From the NCBI GenBank assembly GCA_030610785.1, contig JAUWRB010000003.1, forward strand, positions 1 to 36,282: a stretch of 36,282 nucleotides of DNA, read 5' to 3'. The DNA comes from Promethearchaeota archaeon. Lineage in GTDB: Archaea > Asgardarchaeota > Lokiarchaeia > Sigyniarchaeales > SOKP01. Shown here piece by piece: positions 1 to 7,864 of the stretch. The first letter of the stretch is position 1, and each line of letters starts with the position of its first letter. A model generated the notes under the pieces. The model searched no databases and was not told the origin of the DNA. It saw only the letters and a list, made by a program, of their open reading frames with translations. The position numbers were made by a program, and so were the translations under genes.

Positions 1-1662
1 AAAATCAAATACACTAATCTCATAAGAAGCAGAAAAATCACTAAATTTAGCTCTACCTTTAATAATAATATCTTTTCCTATGAGTTCAGTAGATTTTTCT
101 TCTAAGAATTTTTCAAAATCAGGTGTTTCTTTTAATTGTGAAATGATATCCGTTTTTTCTCCAATAAATTTTTCTGCAATATCTCCAAAAAAAGTTGTTC
201 TGATTGTTCCACTTTCATCATCGATTATAAGATTGAAAATCATTCGATTTTGAGAGTCAACTTTCTCATTACAAGTACAATTATCAACTTTTTTGGAACA
301 AATAGGGCAGGCCGCATATATTATAATATTTTTTATTCCTGTAGCAACAAATCCTTTAATTTCTACAACGCTGGACGAATTAATAGAACTTATTTTAGAA
401 TAAGTTCCTTTAAAATTGGATTCTCTATCTTTCTTTATTGGTTTTATTTCTTTAATGTCTTTTATTTTTAAATCTATAATTTCAATAATAGAATCATTTA
501 TAAGAGAAATTTCTTTTCGACCTGAAAAGTTATTATGTTTAACTAAAACATTTTTTAATGATACCCCCATTCCCATTTCTAAAATCTCTGAAAATTCATC
601 TGCTTTATCCCCCCAAATAGTTACTCTAATACCATCTGAATCATCACTTAGAATAAATCCTAATAATGAGATATCTTCTCCTGACTTTAATGAAATGTTC
701 TTTAAATTATCAATTGAAGATATAACTCCTTGAAACGAGACTAAATCTTTTTCATTTTGAAGATCTTTAATTTTGTCAATTAAATTCTCTTCGATTTTAA
801 TCTTTTTATCTTGTTTTGTTATAGAAGTATAATTATTCGCATGTAAATCAATTATTTTAGAATCGAGATAATTTAATCTCGGATTTAGGTTAGTAATAGA
901 CACATAATCATTTATTCTAACATCTTTTATTTTTTCAGTATCTTCATTCCAAAAAGTTATTCTTATAGTTGATGCTGAAGAATCCATCAAAAATAAAGAA
1001 CTTATCCTCCCTTTTTCATCATTTTTTTTTGTAAATTCTTTAATTGGAAAATGCTGCAGTATTTTACCTTCAATAGATATAGATTTCATATTTAAATTTA
1101 TATTTCTTATTGTAACTATTTTGCTTTTTATTTTTTCATATTTTTTATAATCTACATCTTCAGGCGCTAAAATAATTTTTGAATTCCTTCCAATATGAAT
1201 TTCGATATCTCCTAACCTTCCTTTTTTAGCATATCCATTTATAATTTTTATTAATTCATTTAAATTAAAAATAGGATTTTCAAAAATTTTAATATGGTCG
1301 TCCCACAATACTATTCTTATATCACCAGTTTTGTCGTTTAATAAAAAAGATCCAACATTTCCTGAACCCCCCTCCTTCCTGTTAAAATTGTGCACCTTAT
1401 AAATTTCCTTAATTCTACCAGTTAAAGTAATATTTTTCATATTTTGAGTAATATCATTAACATTAATTTCAATCTCTTTCAATAATTCTTTACTCCCCTC
1501 TTTCACATCCACACCTAACTCTTTTGCTATAATAAATAAGGCACCTTCGTCAGATATTAACCCTTTTAATTCTTCTTTTTTTTCTTCGACTAAATTTTGA
1601 ATTTCCTTTCTTGTTAATCCTGTATCTTCAATAATTTTATTAACATAAAGATCAATTTTCAT
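1..1662 (-). CDS. Replication protein A large subunit, multi-OB-fold, C-terminus missing
   Basis: Single-stranded-DNA-binding protein of the archaeal RPA family, expected to coat ssDNA during replication, repair and recombination. Translating the complement from the ATG at 1662 gives 554 codons with no stop, running off the left edge of the window, so the C-terminus is absent. After a helical N-terminal segment (about residues 1-65) there are at least four OB-fold-like repeats. Each carries the RPA signature of a segment like 'DKTGDIRIVLWDD', 'SSASTIRITFWNE', 'SDGIRVTIWGD' or 'ESGTIRTTFFGD'. A zinc-ribbon-like cluster C452-x2-C455-x6-C462-x-C464 precedes the last visible OB fold, as in the C-terminal part of archaeal and eukaryotic RPA1-type proteins. 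It stands alone, with a 190-bp AT-rich gap before the divergent HisA-like gene. An RPA32-like gene lies at 26248-26994, not adjacent. Family call is firm; subunit stoichiometry is not visible. Confidence 0.88.
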   Translation of the reverse strand, partial: MKIDLYVNKIIEDTGLTRKEIQNLVEEKKEELKGLISDEGALFIIAKELGVDVKEGSKELLKEIEINVNDITQNMKNITLTGRIKEIYKVHNFNRKEGGSGNVGSFLLNDKTGDIRIVLWDDHIKIFENPIFNLNELIKIINGYAKKGRLGDIEIHIGRNSKIILAPEDVDYKKYEKIKSKIVTIRNINLNMKSISIEGKILQHFPIKEFTKKNDEKGRISSLFLMDSSASTIRITFWNEDTEKIKDVRINDYVSITNLNPRLNYLDSKIIDLHANNYTSITKQDKKIKIEENLIDKIKDLQNEKDLVSFQGVISSIDNLKNISLKSGEDISLLGFILSDDSDGIRVTIWGDKADEFSEILEMGMGVSLKNVLVKHNNFSGRKEISLINDSIIEIIDLKIKDIKEIKPIKKDRESNFKGTYSKISSINSSSVVEIKGFVATGIKNIIIYAACPICSKKVDNCTCNEKVDSQNRMIFNLIIDDESGTIRTTFFGDIAEKFIGEKTDIISQLKETPDFEKFLEEKSTELIGKDIIIKGRAKFSDFSASYEISVFDF

Positions 1663-1853
1663 AATTATCACTATTAAAATATTTTTAATTAACTTTTAAG
1701 ACTTATTTTAGAAACTATTACTTAAAAATAAATTTATTTAATTATTAATTAAATTGAATGCTTTTAAAAATAAAGAGTATTCAATATTGGTAATTTTTTA
1801 AGTTAAAATCTTCATATATTATTAAAGAGATTAAAAATTTTATTCAGAAAAAG

Positions 1854-2591
1854 ATGTCTAATTTTAAAATTATTCCAGTAATCGATATATTAAATTCTGA
1901 AGCCGTTCACGCAATTAAAGGAGAAAGGAAGAAATATAAACCATTAAATTCTCCTTTAATTAATACTTCTAATCCTATAGAACTTATTCAATTTCTTAAT
2001 AAGGAATTAGATTTTGATGAGTTTTATATAGCAGATTTGGATTCAATTATTAATAGAAATCCAAATATTCAGATATTATCAGAAATTTTAAAGATACCTC
2101 TAATTAAGATAATGTTAGATCCTGGAATTGAAAATACTACTGATATTAATATGTATTCTGAATTTAAGTTAAATAAGATTATTTTAGGACTAGAAACTAT
2201 TAATGAAATCGAAGTTATTAAGAATAGTTTAAAAATTTTGGGAGCAGAGAGAGTAATAGTTAGCATTGATATGTACAAGGGAAAGATTATATCAAAAATA
2301 AAAAAATGGCAATATAAAAAACCAGCAAAAATTATTACCGAATTAGAAAATTTAGGTATAAAAGAATTAATCCTTTTGGATTTGTTTAGGGTTGGACAAA
2401 AAATAGGGGGAATTCCTCCTTTATATCTTAAAATTCGTGAAATATTTAATGGTGATATTTTAGTGGGAGGTGGTATAAAAGATTTAACAGATATAACATT
2501 ATATAAAGAAAAGAGGTTCTCTGGAATATTGATTGCTACAGCGCTTTATGATGGAACATTAAATCTTGAAAAATTAATAAATAATCATTAA
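1854..2591 (+). CDS. HisA/HisF-family TIM-barrel protein, proFAR isomerase-related
   Basis: A 245-residue protein with the (beta/alpha)8 layout of HisA. An N-terminal 'IPVIDI' strand carries an Asp at residue 11, a second strand 'VIVSIDMYKG' carries the second Asp of the family, and a C-terminal phosphate-binding 'DILVGGGIKD' is followed by 'GILIATALYDG'. True HisA isomerises ProFAR in histidine synthesis. This protein better fits the archaeal and methylotroph 'proFAR isomerase-related' group, which is often found with C1-cofactor genes. MfnB, a methanofuran-pathway enzyme, lies 0.7 kb downstream and no other his gene is visible, so a role in C1-cofactor synthesis is inferred rather than histidine synthesis. 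Its 3' end overlaps the convergent RING-like gene by 4 bp. Substrate unproven. Confidence 0.72.
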   Translation: MSNFKIIPVIDILNSEAVHAIKGERKKYKPLNSPLINTSNPIELIQFLNKELDFDEFYIADLDSIINRNPNIQILSEILKIPLIKIMLDPGIENTTDINMYSEFKLNKIILGLETINEIEVIKNSLKILGAERVIVSIDMYKGKIISKIKKWQYKKPAKIITELENLGIKELILLDLFRVGQKIGGIPPLYLKIREIFNGDILVGGGIKDLTDITLYKEKRFSGILIATALYDGTLNLEKLINNH

Positions 2592-3115
2592 TCAATAAAA
2601 ATTACACCTGTACTTGAAACATTTAAAGATTTTTTACAAACCGGACAAGACTTTTTCATTCTAACCCAATCTATTAGATGTTCCTTATGTGCTTTTATTT
2701 CGCACAAAGGACACCCTGAAACTTCGTCAAAAATTTCGATACTTTTTCCGCATACTGCACATTTTGTTTTTGATTCTGTATATACTCTAATTAAATTTTT
2801 TTTTAAATCCAATATTACTTTTTCTGTATTCTCAGCAGTTGGATTTATTTGCTTTAATTCAGTTCTTGAATCAACACAAAAAATTGTCCCTTCAGTATCA
2901 TCTTTTTTATTTCCAATCCAAACAATATTACCTCTAAAAAAGCTAGATCCTTGTTTTTCTACTGATAAATCTAAATTTCGATCTTCCATGACATAGGTCT
3001 GAATTACTTTAGTATAATCTAAATCCATATTTGATGTTAATTTATTAATCACTTCGATTGGTTCTTTAAATACCTCGTTAGTTATCTCTAATTTTGTAAT
3101 TTCTTTTGGTGACAT
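2588..3115 (-). CDS. RING-like zinc-binding protein, possible E3 ubiquitin-ligase-type domain
   Basis: A 175-residue protein. Residues 1-115 form a mixed alpha/beta region I do not recognise. Residues 119-160 form a treble-clef/cross-brace module with eight potential ligands: C119-x2-C122-x12-C135-x2-C138-x4-H143-x2-H146-x10-C157-x2-C160. From C138 onward the spacing matches a classical RING residue for residue, including the hydrophobic patch 'LIDW' (W150), the final 'CPVC', and a Lys (161) just after the last Cys where many E3s have a basic linchpin residue. The classical His-4 position is Ile; the extra C135 could compensate. Eukaryote-like ubiquitin modifier systems with RING-type proteins are known in some Asgard and other archaea, but no ubiquitin, E1 or E2 gene is in this window. 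A non-E3 zinc adaptor role is equally possible. ATG at 3115. Confidence 0.6.
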   Translation of the reverse strand: MSPKEITKLEITNEVFKEPIEVINKLTSNMDLDYTKVIQTYVMEDRNLDLSVEKQGSSFFRGNIVWIGNKKDDTEGTIFCVDSRTELKQINPTAENTEKVILDLKKNLIRVYTESKTKCAVCGKSIEIFDEVSGCPLCEIKAHKEHLIDWVRMKKSCPVCKKSLNVSSTGVIFID

Positions 3116-3313
3116 GATAATAACTTTTTTTTTTAATATGTAATAATATAATATGTAATAATATTATATATTTATTTAAATAAAAAAACATTAATAACAC
3201 TCATCTTATTGTTAATTACTATCGATCTTTTATTCTTTTTAGACATATATTAACTAACTAAGAAATGTATCAATAAAAATGATTTTTAAAAATAATTAAT
3301 TAATAGTAATAAG

Positions 3314-4051
3314 ATGACTCCTAAAAAAATCGACTTATTAATAAGTCCTAAAAACATAGAAGAAGCTAAAACAATTATTAAAGTTGGTGGAGTTAAATAC
3401 ATCGACTGCAAAAACCCTAAAGAAGGATCTCTTGGCGCAAATTTCCCTTGGATTATTAGAAAAATGAAACAACTCATTCCTCTTAATAGTTCTCAATTTT
3501 TAAGCGCAACTATTGGCGATTTTCCAAATCTTCCTGGATCGGCATCTTTAGCGGCTTTAGGAGCAGCAGTTTCAGGCGCGGATATTATAAAAGTGGGACT
3601 AAAAGGCCCTAAAAATGAAGAACAAGGAATTGAGTTAATGAAAAAAGTTGTAAAGGCAGTAAAAGATTATAATAAAAAAATCTTGATTGTAGTAGCAGGA
3701 TATGCCGATCGTGAACGAATGGAAACATCACCCGATTTTTTATCAATACCTACAATAGCAGCGGAATCAGGATCCGATATTGCGATGCTTGACACATTTA
3801 TTAAGGATGGAAAAAATTTATTTGATTTTTTAAAAGTAAGTCAATTAATCGCATTTAGAGATAAAGCTAAAGAATTAAACCTTAAAGTCGCCTTAGCAGG
3901 AAATATAATGAAAAAATCGCTTCCTAAAATTAAAAAAATTTCACCTGATTTAATTGGAGTTAGAAGCGTTGTTTGTGATGGTTATGATAGAAATAATGGA
4001 ATGATTAAGGCCGATCTTATTGAAGAATTAAAAGCAGAATTATATAAGTAA
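3314..4051 (+). CDS. mfnB: (5-formylfuran-3-yl)methyl phosphate synthase, MfnB
   Basis: MfnB condenses two glyceraldehyde-3-phosphate molecules to the furan phosphate precursor of methanofuran, the formyl carrier of the archaeal C1 (Wood-Ljungdahl methyl) branch. The 245-residue length is normal for this TIM-barrel family (former DUF556). Visible family signatures are the N-terminal 'YIDCKNPKEGSLGAN' (conserved Asp31/Lys33 region), 'GADIIKVGLKGP', 'AMLDTFIKDGKNLFDFL' and the C-terminal phosphate-binding 'LIGVRSVVCDG'. The ATG at 3314 follows a 198-bp AT-rich gap in which I see no gene. A GNAT acetyltransferase starts 8 bp downstream and is probably co-transcribed. Its presence implies the organism makes a methanofuran-type cofactor. 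Confidence 0.9.
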   Translation: MTPKKIDLLISPKNIEEAKTIIKVGGVKYIDCKNPKEGSLGANFPWIIRKMKQLIPLNSSQFLSATIGDFPNLPGSASLAALGAAVSGADIIKVGLKGPKNEEQGIELMKKVVKAVKDYNKKILIVVAGYADRERMETSPDFLSIPTIAAESGSDIAMLDTFIKDGKNLFDFLKVSQLIAFRDKAKELNLKVALAGNIMKKSLPKIKKISPDLIGVRSVVCDGYDRNNGMIKADLIEELKAELYK

Positions 4052-4059
4052 GTAGAGAG

Positions 4060-4584
4060 ATGACGAACGCTCAAGAGAATAATCCAAATATCAAAATAAA
4101 AATTGTTAAAGATGAAAATTTATTTGATTTAAATTTATGTGCTAAAGATTTTATAGATCTAATAGATAATTTTGAAAAAAAATTTTATAATAAGAAATTT
4201 TTCGTTTTAACCGCTTACTATAACAAGGTTTTGGCCGGAATTTTGGTCGCTGAAGATAAAAGTCAAAAGGTCGATTCATTAGAAAAAATTCTTCCTACAA
4301 TGTGTTTACAACTATTATTCGTGAATTCTAATTTTAGAAGTAGGACTCTTGGAAAAAAATTATTAAAAGCGTTCTTAAATATTCAAAAAGAAAAGGGGGT
4401 AGCCATTATTTACATAAAATTACCACAAAAATACAAAAAAGGCATTATTTTTTTCCAAAAAAATAATTTTCATCAAGTAGGGATGGTTAGAAATAAAATT
4501 ATTTTAGAACGATATTTGTGGAACGATTATGGCATAAGAGATTGCCAATTAATAGGAAATAATTTTAATAACATGTTTGGTTAG
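4060..4584 (+). CDS. GNAT-family N-acetyltransferase
   Basis: A 174-residue protein with the GNAT fold order. A beta strand region 'VLAGILVAEDK' is followed by the core strand 'LQLLFVNSNFRSRTLGKKLLKAFL', where R-x-x-x-x-G-K matches the acetyl-CoA pyrophosphate-binding motif A (Q/R-x-x-G-x-G/A) in degenerate form. A C-terminal part 'GIIFFQKNNFHQVGMVRNKIIL' is the usual last strand and 'FYxKxGF' region. It starts 8 bp after mfnB, so it is likely in the same transcript. A methanofuran-related role is possible but not shown by the sequence. Substrate unknown. The 516 bp downstream hold no convincing protein gene. Confidence 0.75.
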   Translation: MTNAQENNPNIKIKIVKDENLFDLNLCAKDFIDLIDNFEKKFYNKKFFVLTAYYNKVLAGILVAEDKSQKVDSLEKILPTMCLQLLFVNSNFRSRTLGKKLLKAFLNIQKEKGVAIIYIKLPQKYKKGIIFFQKNNFHQVGMVRNKIILERYLWNDYGIRDCQLIGNNFNNMFG

Positions 4585-4690
4585 ACTGATACTTAAAATT
4601 GATAAACGATTATCTTTTGGATTTTTTCGAACTCTTTTCTGATAATGGAGCTTACCGTCCTCTAAGTTAAAGGTTGTGTCAAAAAATTAT

Positions 4691-4803
4691 CTTAGCCCGA
4701 GGAAATGTCGTCCTACTTCGATATACTGTCTCTTATCCCATATGTTAATGCTCGCAAAACATTTTAACCCGAAATCTAGTAGATGTTTAATATAGCGGGC
4801 GCC
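4691..4803. other. GC-rich structured island, candidate noncoding RNA
   Basis: In a flank that is otherwise very AT-rich, this block is about 42 percent G+C by hand count. Its ends can pair: GCCCG near 4695-4699 with CGGGC at 4796-4800. Inside, AACAT near 4758-4762 can pair with ATGTT near 4783-4787, and CGAG near 4698-4701 with CTCG near 4751-4754, the last as an alternative or tertiary pairing. Local GC islands in AT-rich archaea often mark structured RNAs. I could not fit it to tRNA, SRP RNA or RNase P RNA: the 'GAGGAAA' resembles part of RNase P CR-I, but the other conserved elements are missing. Strand undetermined. Confidence 0.35.
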
Positions 4804-4854
4804 ATTCCAAAAGATTTTGAATAATAAAAATTTTATTTTACAAACAACTTAACA

Positions 4855-4896
4855 TGTAATCCAGTATTCAAAAGTTGTAATCCAGTATTCAAAAGT
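4855..4896. repeat. Perfect 2 x 21-bp tandem repeat
   Basis: Two adjacent identical 21-bp units (4855-4875 and 4876-4896), each beginning TGTAATCCAG and ending CAAAAGT. They lie in the gap between the GNAT and PAC2 genes, about 205 bp before the PAC2 start. They could be a recent slippage duplication or a paired protein-binding site; only the repeat itself is seen. Confidence 0.9.
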
Positions 4897-5100
4897 TATT
4901 ATCGTTAATTTTCTTGTTTTTTCTTTAAAGCATAAAGAAGGATCTTAAATTAATATCTATTATTTGAAATTAATAATTAACGTAATATCACAATATGAAA
5001 AATGATTATTTATAATCACTATATATCAAATCTATTCACGTAATATATTATAATAATAATTAATAAAAGGAAATTAATTTAACAAATATCATTTTTAAAA

Positions 5101-5925
5101 ATGGTACATAAAATGAATAATGGTATACAAATAATTAAATACATGGATTATAATAAAAGCGATTTTAGAAATCCTATTGCTTTTATTGGCTGTCCTGGAA
5201 TTGCCGATGTCGGAAAATTTGCGTTAGATTCATTAATAGGTCAACTTAATGCTAAAAATTTTATGGATATTATTTTTGACGATTATCCTGCAGGAGCTAT
5301 AGTTGATAATAGTATATTATCTGCTCCTAAAGCTGAAATTTTATTTTGGAAAGATCCTAGTAAATTACGGGATATCTTATTAATAACGGCTGATTCTCAA
5401 AGTTTAACTCCGAAAGGGATTTATAAAATATCTAATTTTCTTACTGAAATATTGTATCAATGTGGGGTAAAATTGATTATTGCTGTAGGGGCTTATCCTG
5501 TAAGTAATCGAAAAATCAATAATAGACTTCCAAAAATATATATCAGCTCTACAAATGGGGAACTATTAGATAATTTTTTAATAAAAAATAGATGCGAAAA
5601 AATTCAAAAAGGTGTAATTATTGGCGCTAATGGTTTGATTCCTACTTTAGCTAAAGCTCGATTTGATATTGAGGGCTTAGTCTTTCTTGCTGAAACTGAT
5701 AATATGGCAATTGTAAATGATGATATCACGGATTTAAGGGCATCTATCACGCTTTTAGAAATGCTTAAAAAATCGTTTACATTACCTATAAAAAAAAAAT
5801 ATTCCCTAGAAAATATTGATAATATCACTAAGAATCTCCAAATTAAAAGAGACCAATTAGAAAAAGATCTTGACGCCTTTAAACTGGTTGAGACTGATGA
5901 TAAGCGTAAATCATTATATATTTAA
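5101..5925 (+). CDS. PAC2-family protein, proteasome assembly chaperone-like
   Basis: A 274-residue member of the PAC2 family (archaeal PbaA/PbaB-type; PAC1/PAC2 in eukaryotes), whose members assist 20S proteasome alpha-ring assembly. The Rossmann-like core is visible: 'NPIAFIGCPGIADVGKFALDSLI' (residues about 20-42) is the typical family start, followed by 'LLITADSQSLTPKGIYKISNFL', 'VKLIIAVGAYPVSNR', 'GVIIGANGLIPTLAKARFDIEGLVFLAET' and an end with two basic/charged helices. The ATG at 5101 or the one at 5113 could be the start; both precede the conserved core. No HbYX-type C-terminus is visible: it ends 'KSLYI', although 'LYI' is loosely similar. A second chaperone-like gene lies at 11066-11425. 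Confidence 0.82.
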   Translation: MVHKMNNGIQIIKYMDYNKSDFRNPIAFIGCPGIADVGKFALDSLIGQLNAKNFMDIIFDDYPAGAIVDNSILSAPKAEILFWKDPSKLRDILLITADSQSLTPKGIYKISNFLTEILYQCGVKLIIAVGAYPVSNRKINNRLPKIYISSTNGELLDNFLIKNRCEKIQKGVIIGANGLIPTLAKARFDIEGLVFLAETDNMAIVNDDITDLRASITLLEMLKKSFTLPIKKKYSLENIDNITKNLQIKRDQLEKDLDAFKLVETDDKRKSLYI

Positions 5926-5997
5926 AATTTAAAAATTTTTAATTCTATTCTTTTTTTGAGCAAAAAATATTTTAATTATGTTTAATTTTAAAATAAT

Positions 5998-6147
5998 ATG
6001 AATTATATCTGCGCTAGGAATAACTGTGGGAAAGAAGTAAGCAAAAAAGAATTGAATGCCCTACCAGGAATAAAGTGTAGTCATTGTGGGTTTCGTATTC
6101 TTTATAAGAAGCGCCCAGATATTATTAAACGCATCAAAGTGCTGTAA
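5998..6147 (+). CDS. rpoP: DNA-directed RNA polymerase subunit P (Rpo12/RPB12-like)
   Basis: A 49-residue reading frame from the ATG at 5998. It is the small zinc-ribbon subunit that helps assemble the Rpo3/Rpo11/Rpo10/Rpo12 platform of archaeal RNA polymerase. The zinc ligands are C5 and C10 (spacing expanded in the first knuckle: 'CARNNCGK') and the canonical 'CSHCG'. The C-terminal 'RILYKKRPDIIKRIKVL' is the strongly conserved family ending ('R.LYK.RP....R..A'). It is preceded by 72 bp of AT-rich DNA after PAC2 and converges with TFB. The length is normal for this subunit. Confidence 0.92.
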   Translation: MNYICARNNCGKEVSKKELNALPGIKCSHCGFRILYKKRPDIIKRIKVL

Positions 6148-6232
6148 AAAAACTTTTTTTAAATCCTTACAATATCTTGTTTTTCAAGTTAAATAAATAA
6201 AATTTCATGTAATAGTTAAATTGAATTACCTA

Positions 6233-7162
6233 TTAAAGATTTATTTCAAATCTTAATGAATTCATAATTTCTTTATATCGATTACGTATAGTAGCTTCAG
6301 TAACACCTGCCGCAATGGAAATTTCTTTCTGGGTTCTACGTTCACCTTCCTGTATGGCAGCAACATATAATGCCGCACCAGCAAGCCCCGTAGGTGCTTT
6401 TCCTACTGTTATTCGATATTTTTTCGCTAAATTTAAAATTAAAGCTGCCCGATTTTGAGTCCTTCCAGAAAGCTTTAACTCCGCACAAAATCTCGGAACG
6501 AAATTTATCGGAGAAGAGACTTCTATGTTTATTTTAAGTTCTCTTAGAATCAAACGATAACATCGAGCAATTTTTTTTTTATCCACGGAAGCAAATTCAA
6601 TAAAATCATCTATAGTTTTTGGAATATTGTTAATTCTACAAGATAAATATACGGAAGCGATCAACATTGCTTCAATGGATCTCCCCCTAATAAGATTTTT
6701 ATGTGCCATTTTTCTATATATATAAGCTGCGGATTCTTTTAGTTCTTTAGATAAATTTAATTGAGAAGAAAATCTATCTAATTCGTTCATTGCGTATGCT
6801 AAATTTCGATCTATTGATCTATTTGTTCTGGTTCTAACATTCCATTTCTTTAAACGATATACTTCCGCTTTCATTTTTGGACTAATTTGTTTTCCATAAG
6901 CGTCTTTATTTCTCCATCCTATCATCGTGCTTAATCCTTTATCGTGCAATGTAAGAGTTGTAGGAGCCCCTACTCTAACTTTTTTTCTTGCTTCTTCTGA
7001 TGAAAAGGCACGCCATTCAGGTCCAGAATCTATAACTCTTTGCTTTAAAACCAATCCACATTCATTGCAAATAATTTCTCCACGAGATTCATCTAAAATT
7101 AAATTTTCATTGTTACATTCTGGACATAAATTCAAGTTTTTCTGATTATTTGAATGATTCAA
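6233..7162 (-). CDS. tfb: Transcription initiation factor IIB (TFB)
   Basis: The 309-residue archaeal TFB bridges TBP-bound promoters and RNA polymerase. The N-terminal zinc ribbon 'CPECNNENLILDES' ... 'CNECG' (about residues 13-37) is followed by the B-reader/linker 'EWRAFSSEE' and by 'GAPTTLTLHDKGLSTMIGW'. Two cyclin-like repeats follow: 'AYAMNELDRFSSQLNLSKELKESAAYIYR' with 'RSIEAMLIASVYLSCR', and 'FVPRFCAELKL' with 'GLAGAALYVAAIQEGERRTQKEISIAAGVTEATIRNRY', whose last helix reads the BRE. All domains are complete. It is transcribed toward rpoP, with the 165-bp upstream region free of genes. Confidence 0.96.
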   Translation of the reverse strand: MNHSNNQKNLNLCPECNNENLILDESRGEIICNECGLVLKQRVIDSGPEWRAFSSEEARKKVRVGAPTTLTLHDKGLSTMIGWRNKDAYGKQISPKMKAEVYRLKKWNVRTRTNRSIDRNLAYAMNELDRFSSQLNLSKELKESAAYIYRKMAHKNLIRGRSIEAMLIASVYLSCRINNIPKTIDDFIEFASVDKKKIARCYRLILRELKINIEVSSPINFVPRFCAELKLSGRTQNRAALILNLAKKYRITVGKAPTGLAGAALYVAAIQEGERRTQKEISIAAGVTEATIRNRYKEIMNSLRFEINL

Positions 7163-7327
7163 ATATGTTTAACACTTTAAAAATTCAATTCTTTAATTTC
7201 TATAATTTAATTCGTAAATTTAAATATTTGCGTTTTATAGATTTATCAGTTAATAAAAAAAATATTTTTCTTTTTTGGATTTGCGAAAAAATCTAAAAAT
7301 TTTAATAAACTTTTTCTTTCAATTAAT

Positions 7328-7771
7328 ATGATGCGACATTTTTATAAAGCTCACGGAAAACATTGTTATCTCCGTTCTTTTCAAACAAAATGCCCAAGAT
7401 GTGGAACAGCTGTTTTATATTGGGAATGTACTCACGGGTGTAAAATTTTTTTTGAATATCCCCCTTATGGAAAGCTAATAAAACATATTTGTCGGCAATA
7501 TATAGAAAAAAATAGAAAAAATAAGTATCCAATTCTAATAAAAAAACCGAGAAGCTTATTGGAAGAGGCTTCACCAAGTTGTCCTGTGTGCGGAAAATTG
7601 TTTAAAAATGAAACGAATTTAAAAGAGCATTTAAAGGCTTCAAGGCAGAACGATTACAGACACATTTTGTTTAATGATAAAAAAATTAAAATTGAAACTC
7701 AATATAAACCAAAATTTGGAGGAATTAATATAAAGAAAAGAAAAAATAACAATGAATCGATAAATTTTTAA
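7328..7771 (+). CDS. Zinc-binding protein of unknown function with a C2H2-type finger
   Basis: A 147-residue basic protein I cannot assign to a named family. It has two metal-binding-looking parts. Near residues 17-55 there is 'CPRCGTAVLYWECTHGCKIFFEYPPYG' followed by 'LIKHIC', a Cys/His cluster that could hold one or two zincs. Near residues 86-112 'SCPVCGKLFKNETNLKEHLKAS' is a recognisable classical C2H2-type finger start (C-x2-C-x-x-x-F-x5-L-x2-H) with a later His in 'YRH'. Two consecutive ATGs (7328, 7331) can serve as start. The basic tail is consistent with nucleic-acid binding. It is divergent from tfb and 93 bp before the roadblock-like gene. Confidence 0.6.
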   Translation: MMRHFYKAHGKHCYLRSFQTKCPRCGTAVLYWECTHGCKIFFEYPPYGKLIKHICRQYIEKNRKNKYPILIKKPRSLLEEASPSCPVCGKLFKNETNLKEHLKASRQNDYRHILFNDKKIKIETQYKPKFGGINIKKRKNNNESINF

Positions 7772-7864
7772 TAATTTAGTATATAATTATTTTATAATAA
7801 ATTTTAATATCATTTAATTATACTATTAAAAATAGAGAATTTACAAAGTAGGGGAAATAATAGA

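Larger units (their letters stand above)
4585..5100. other. 516-bp intergenic region without a supported protein gene
   Basis: No convincing reading frame is seen on either strand. The region contains a comparatively GC-rich block (4691-4803) with pairing potential, a short inverted repeat GATAAACGATTATC at 4600-4613, and a perfect two-copy tandem repeat (4855-4896). From about 4900 to 5100 it is plain AT-rich sequence that would include the promoter of the PAC2 gene. Confidence 0.6.

Noticed and set aside
250-733. Plus-strand frames of 73 and 105 codons
   Set aside because: They are antisense to the RPA large-subunit gene, which covers 1-1662 on the other strand and shows clear OB-fold motifs.
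4691-4803. RNase P RNA, SRP RNA or an intron-split tRNA
   Set aside because: Only a partial GAGGAAA match to RNase P CR-I; no CR-V, no SRP tetraloop/asymmetric loop, and no T-arm could be assembled on either strand.
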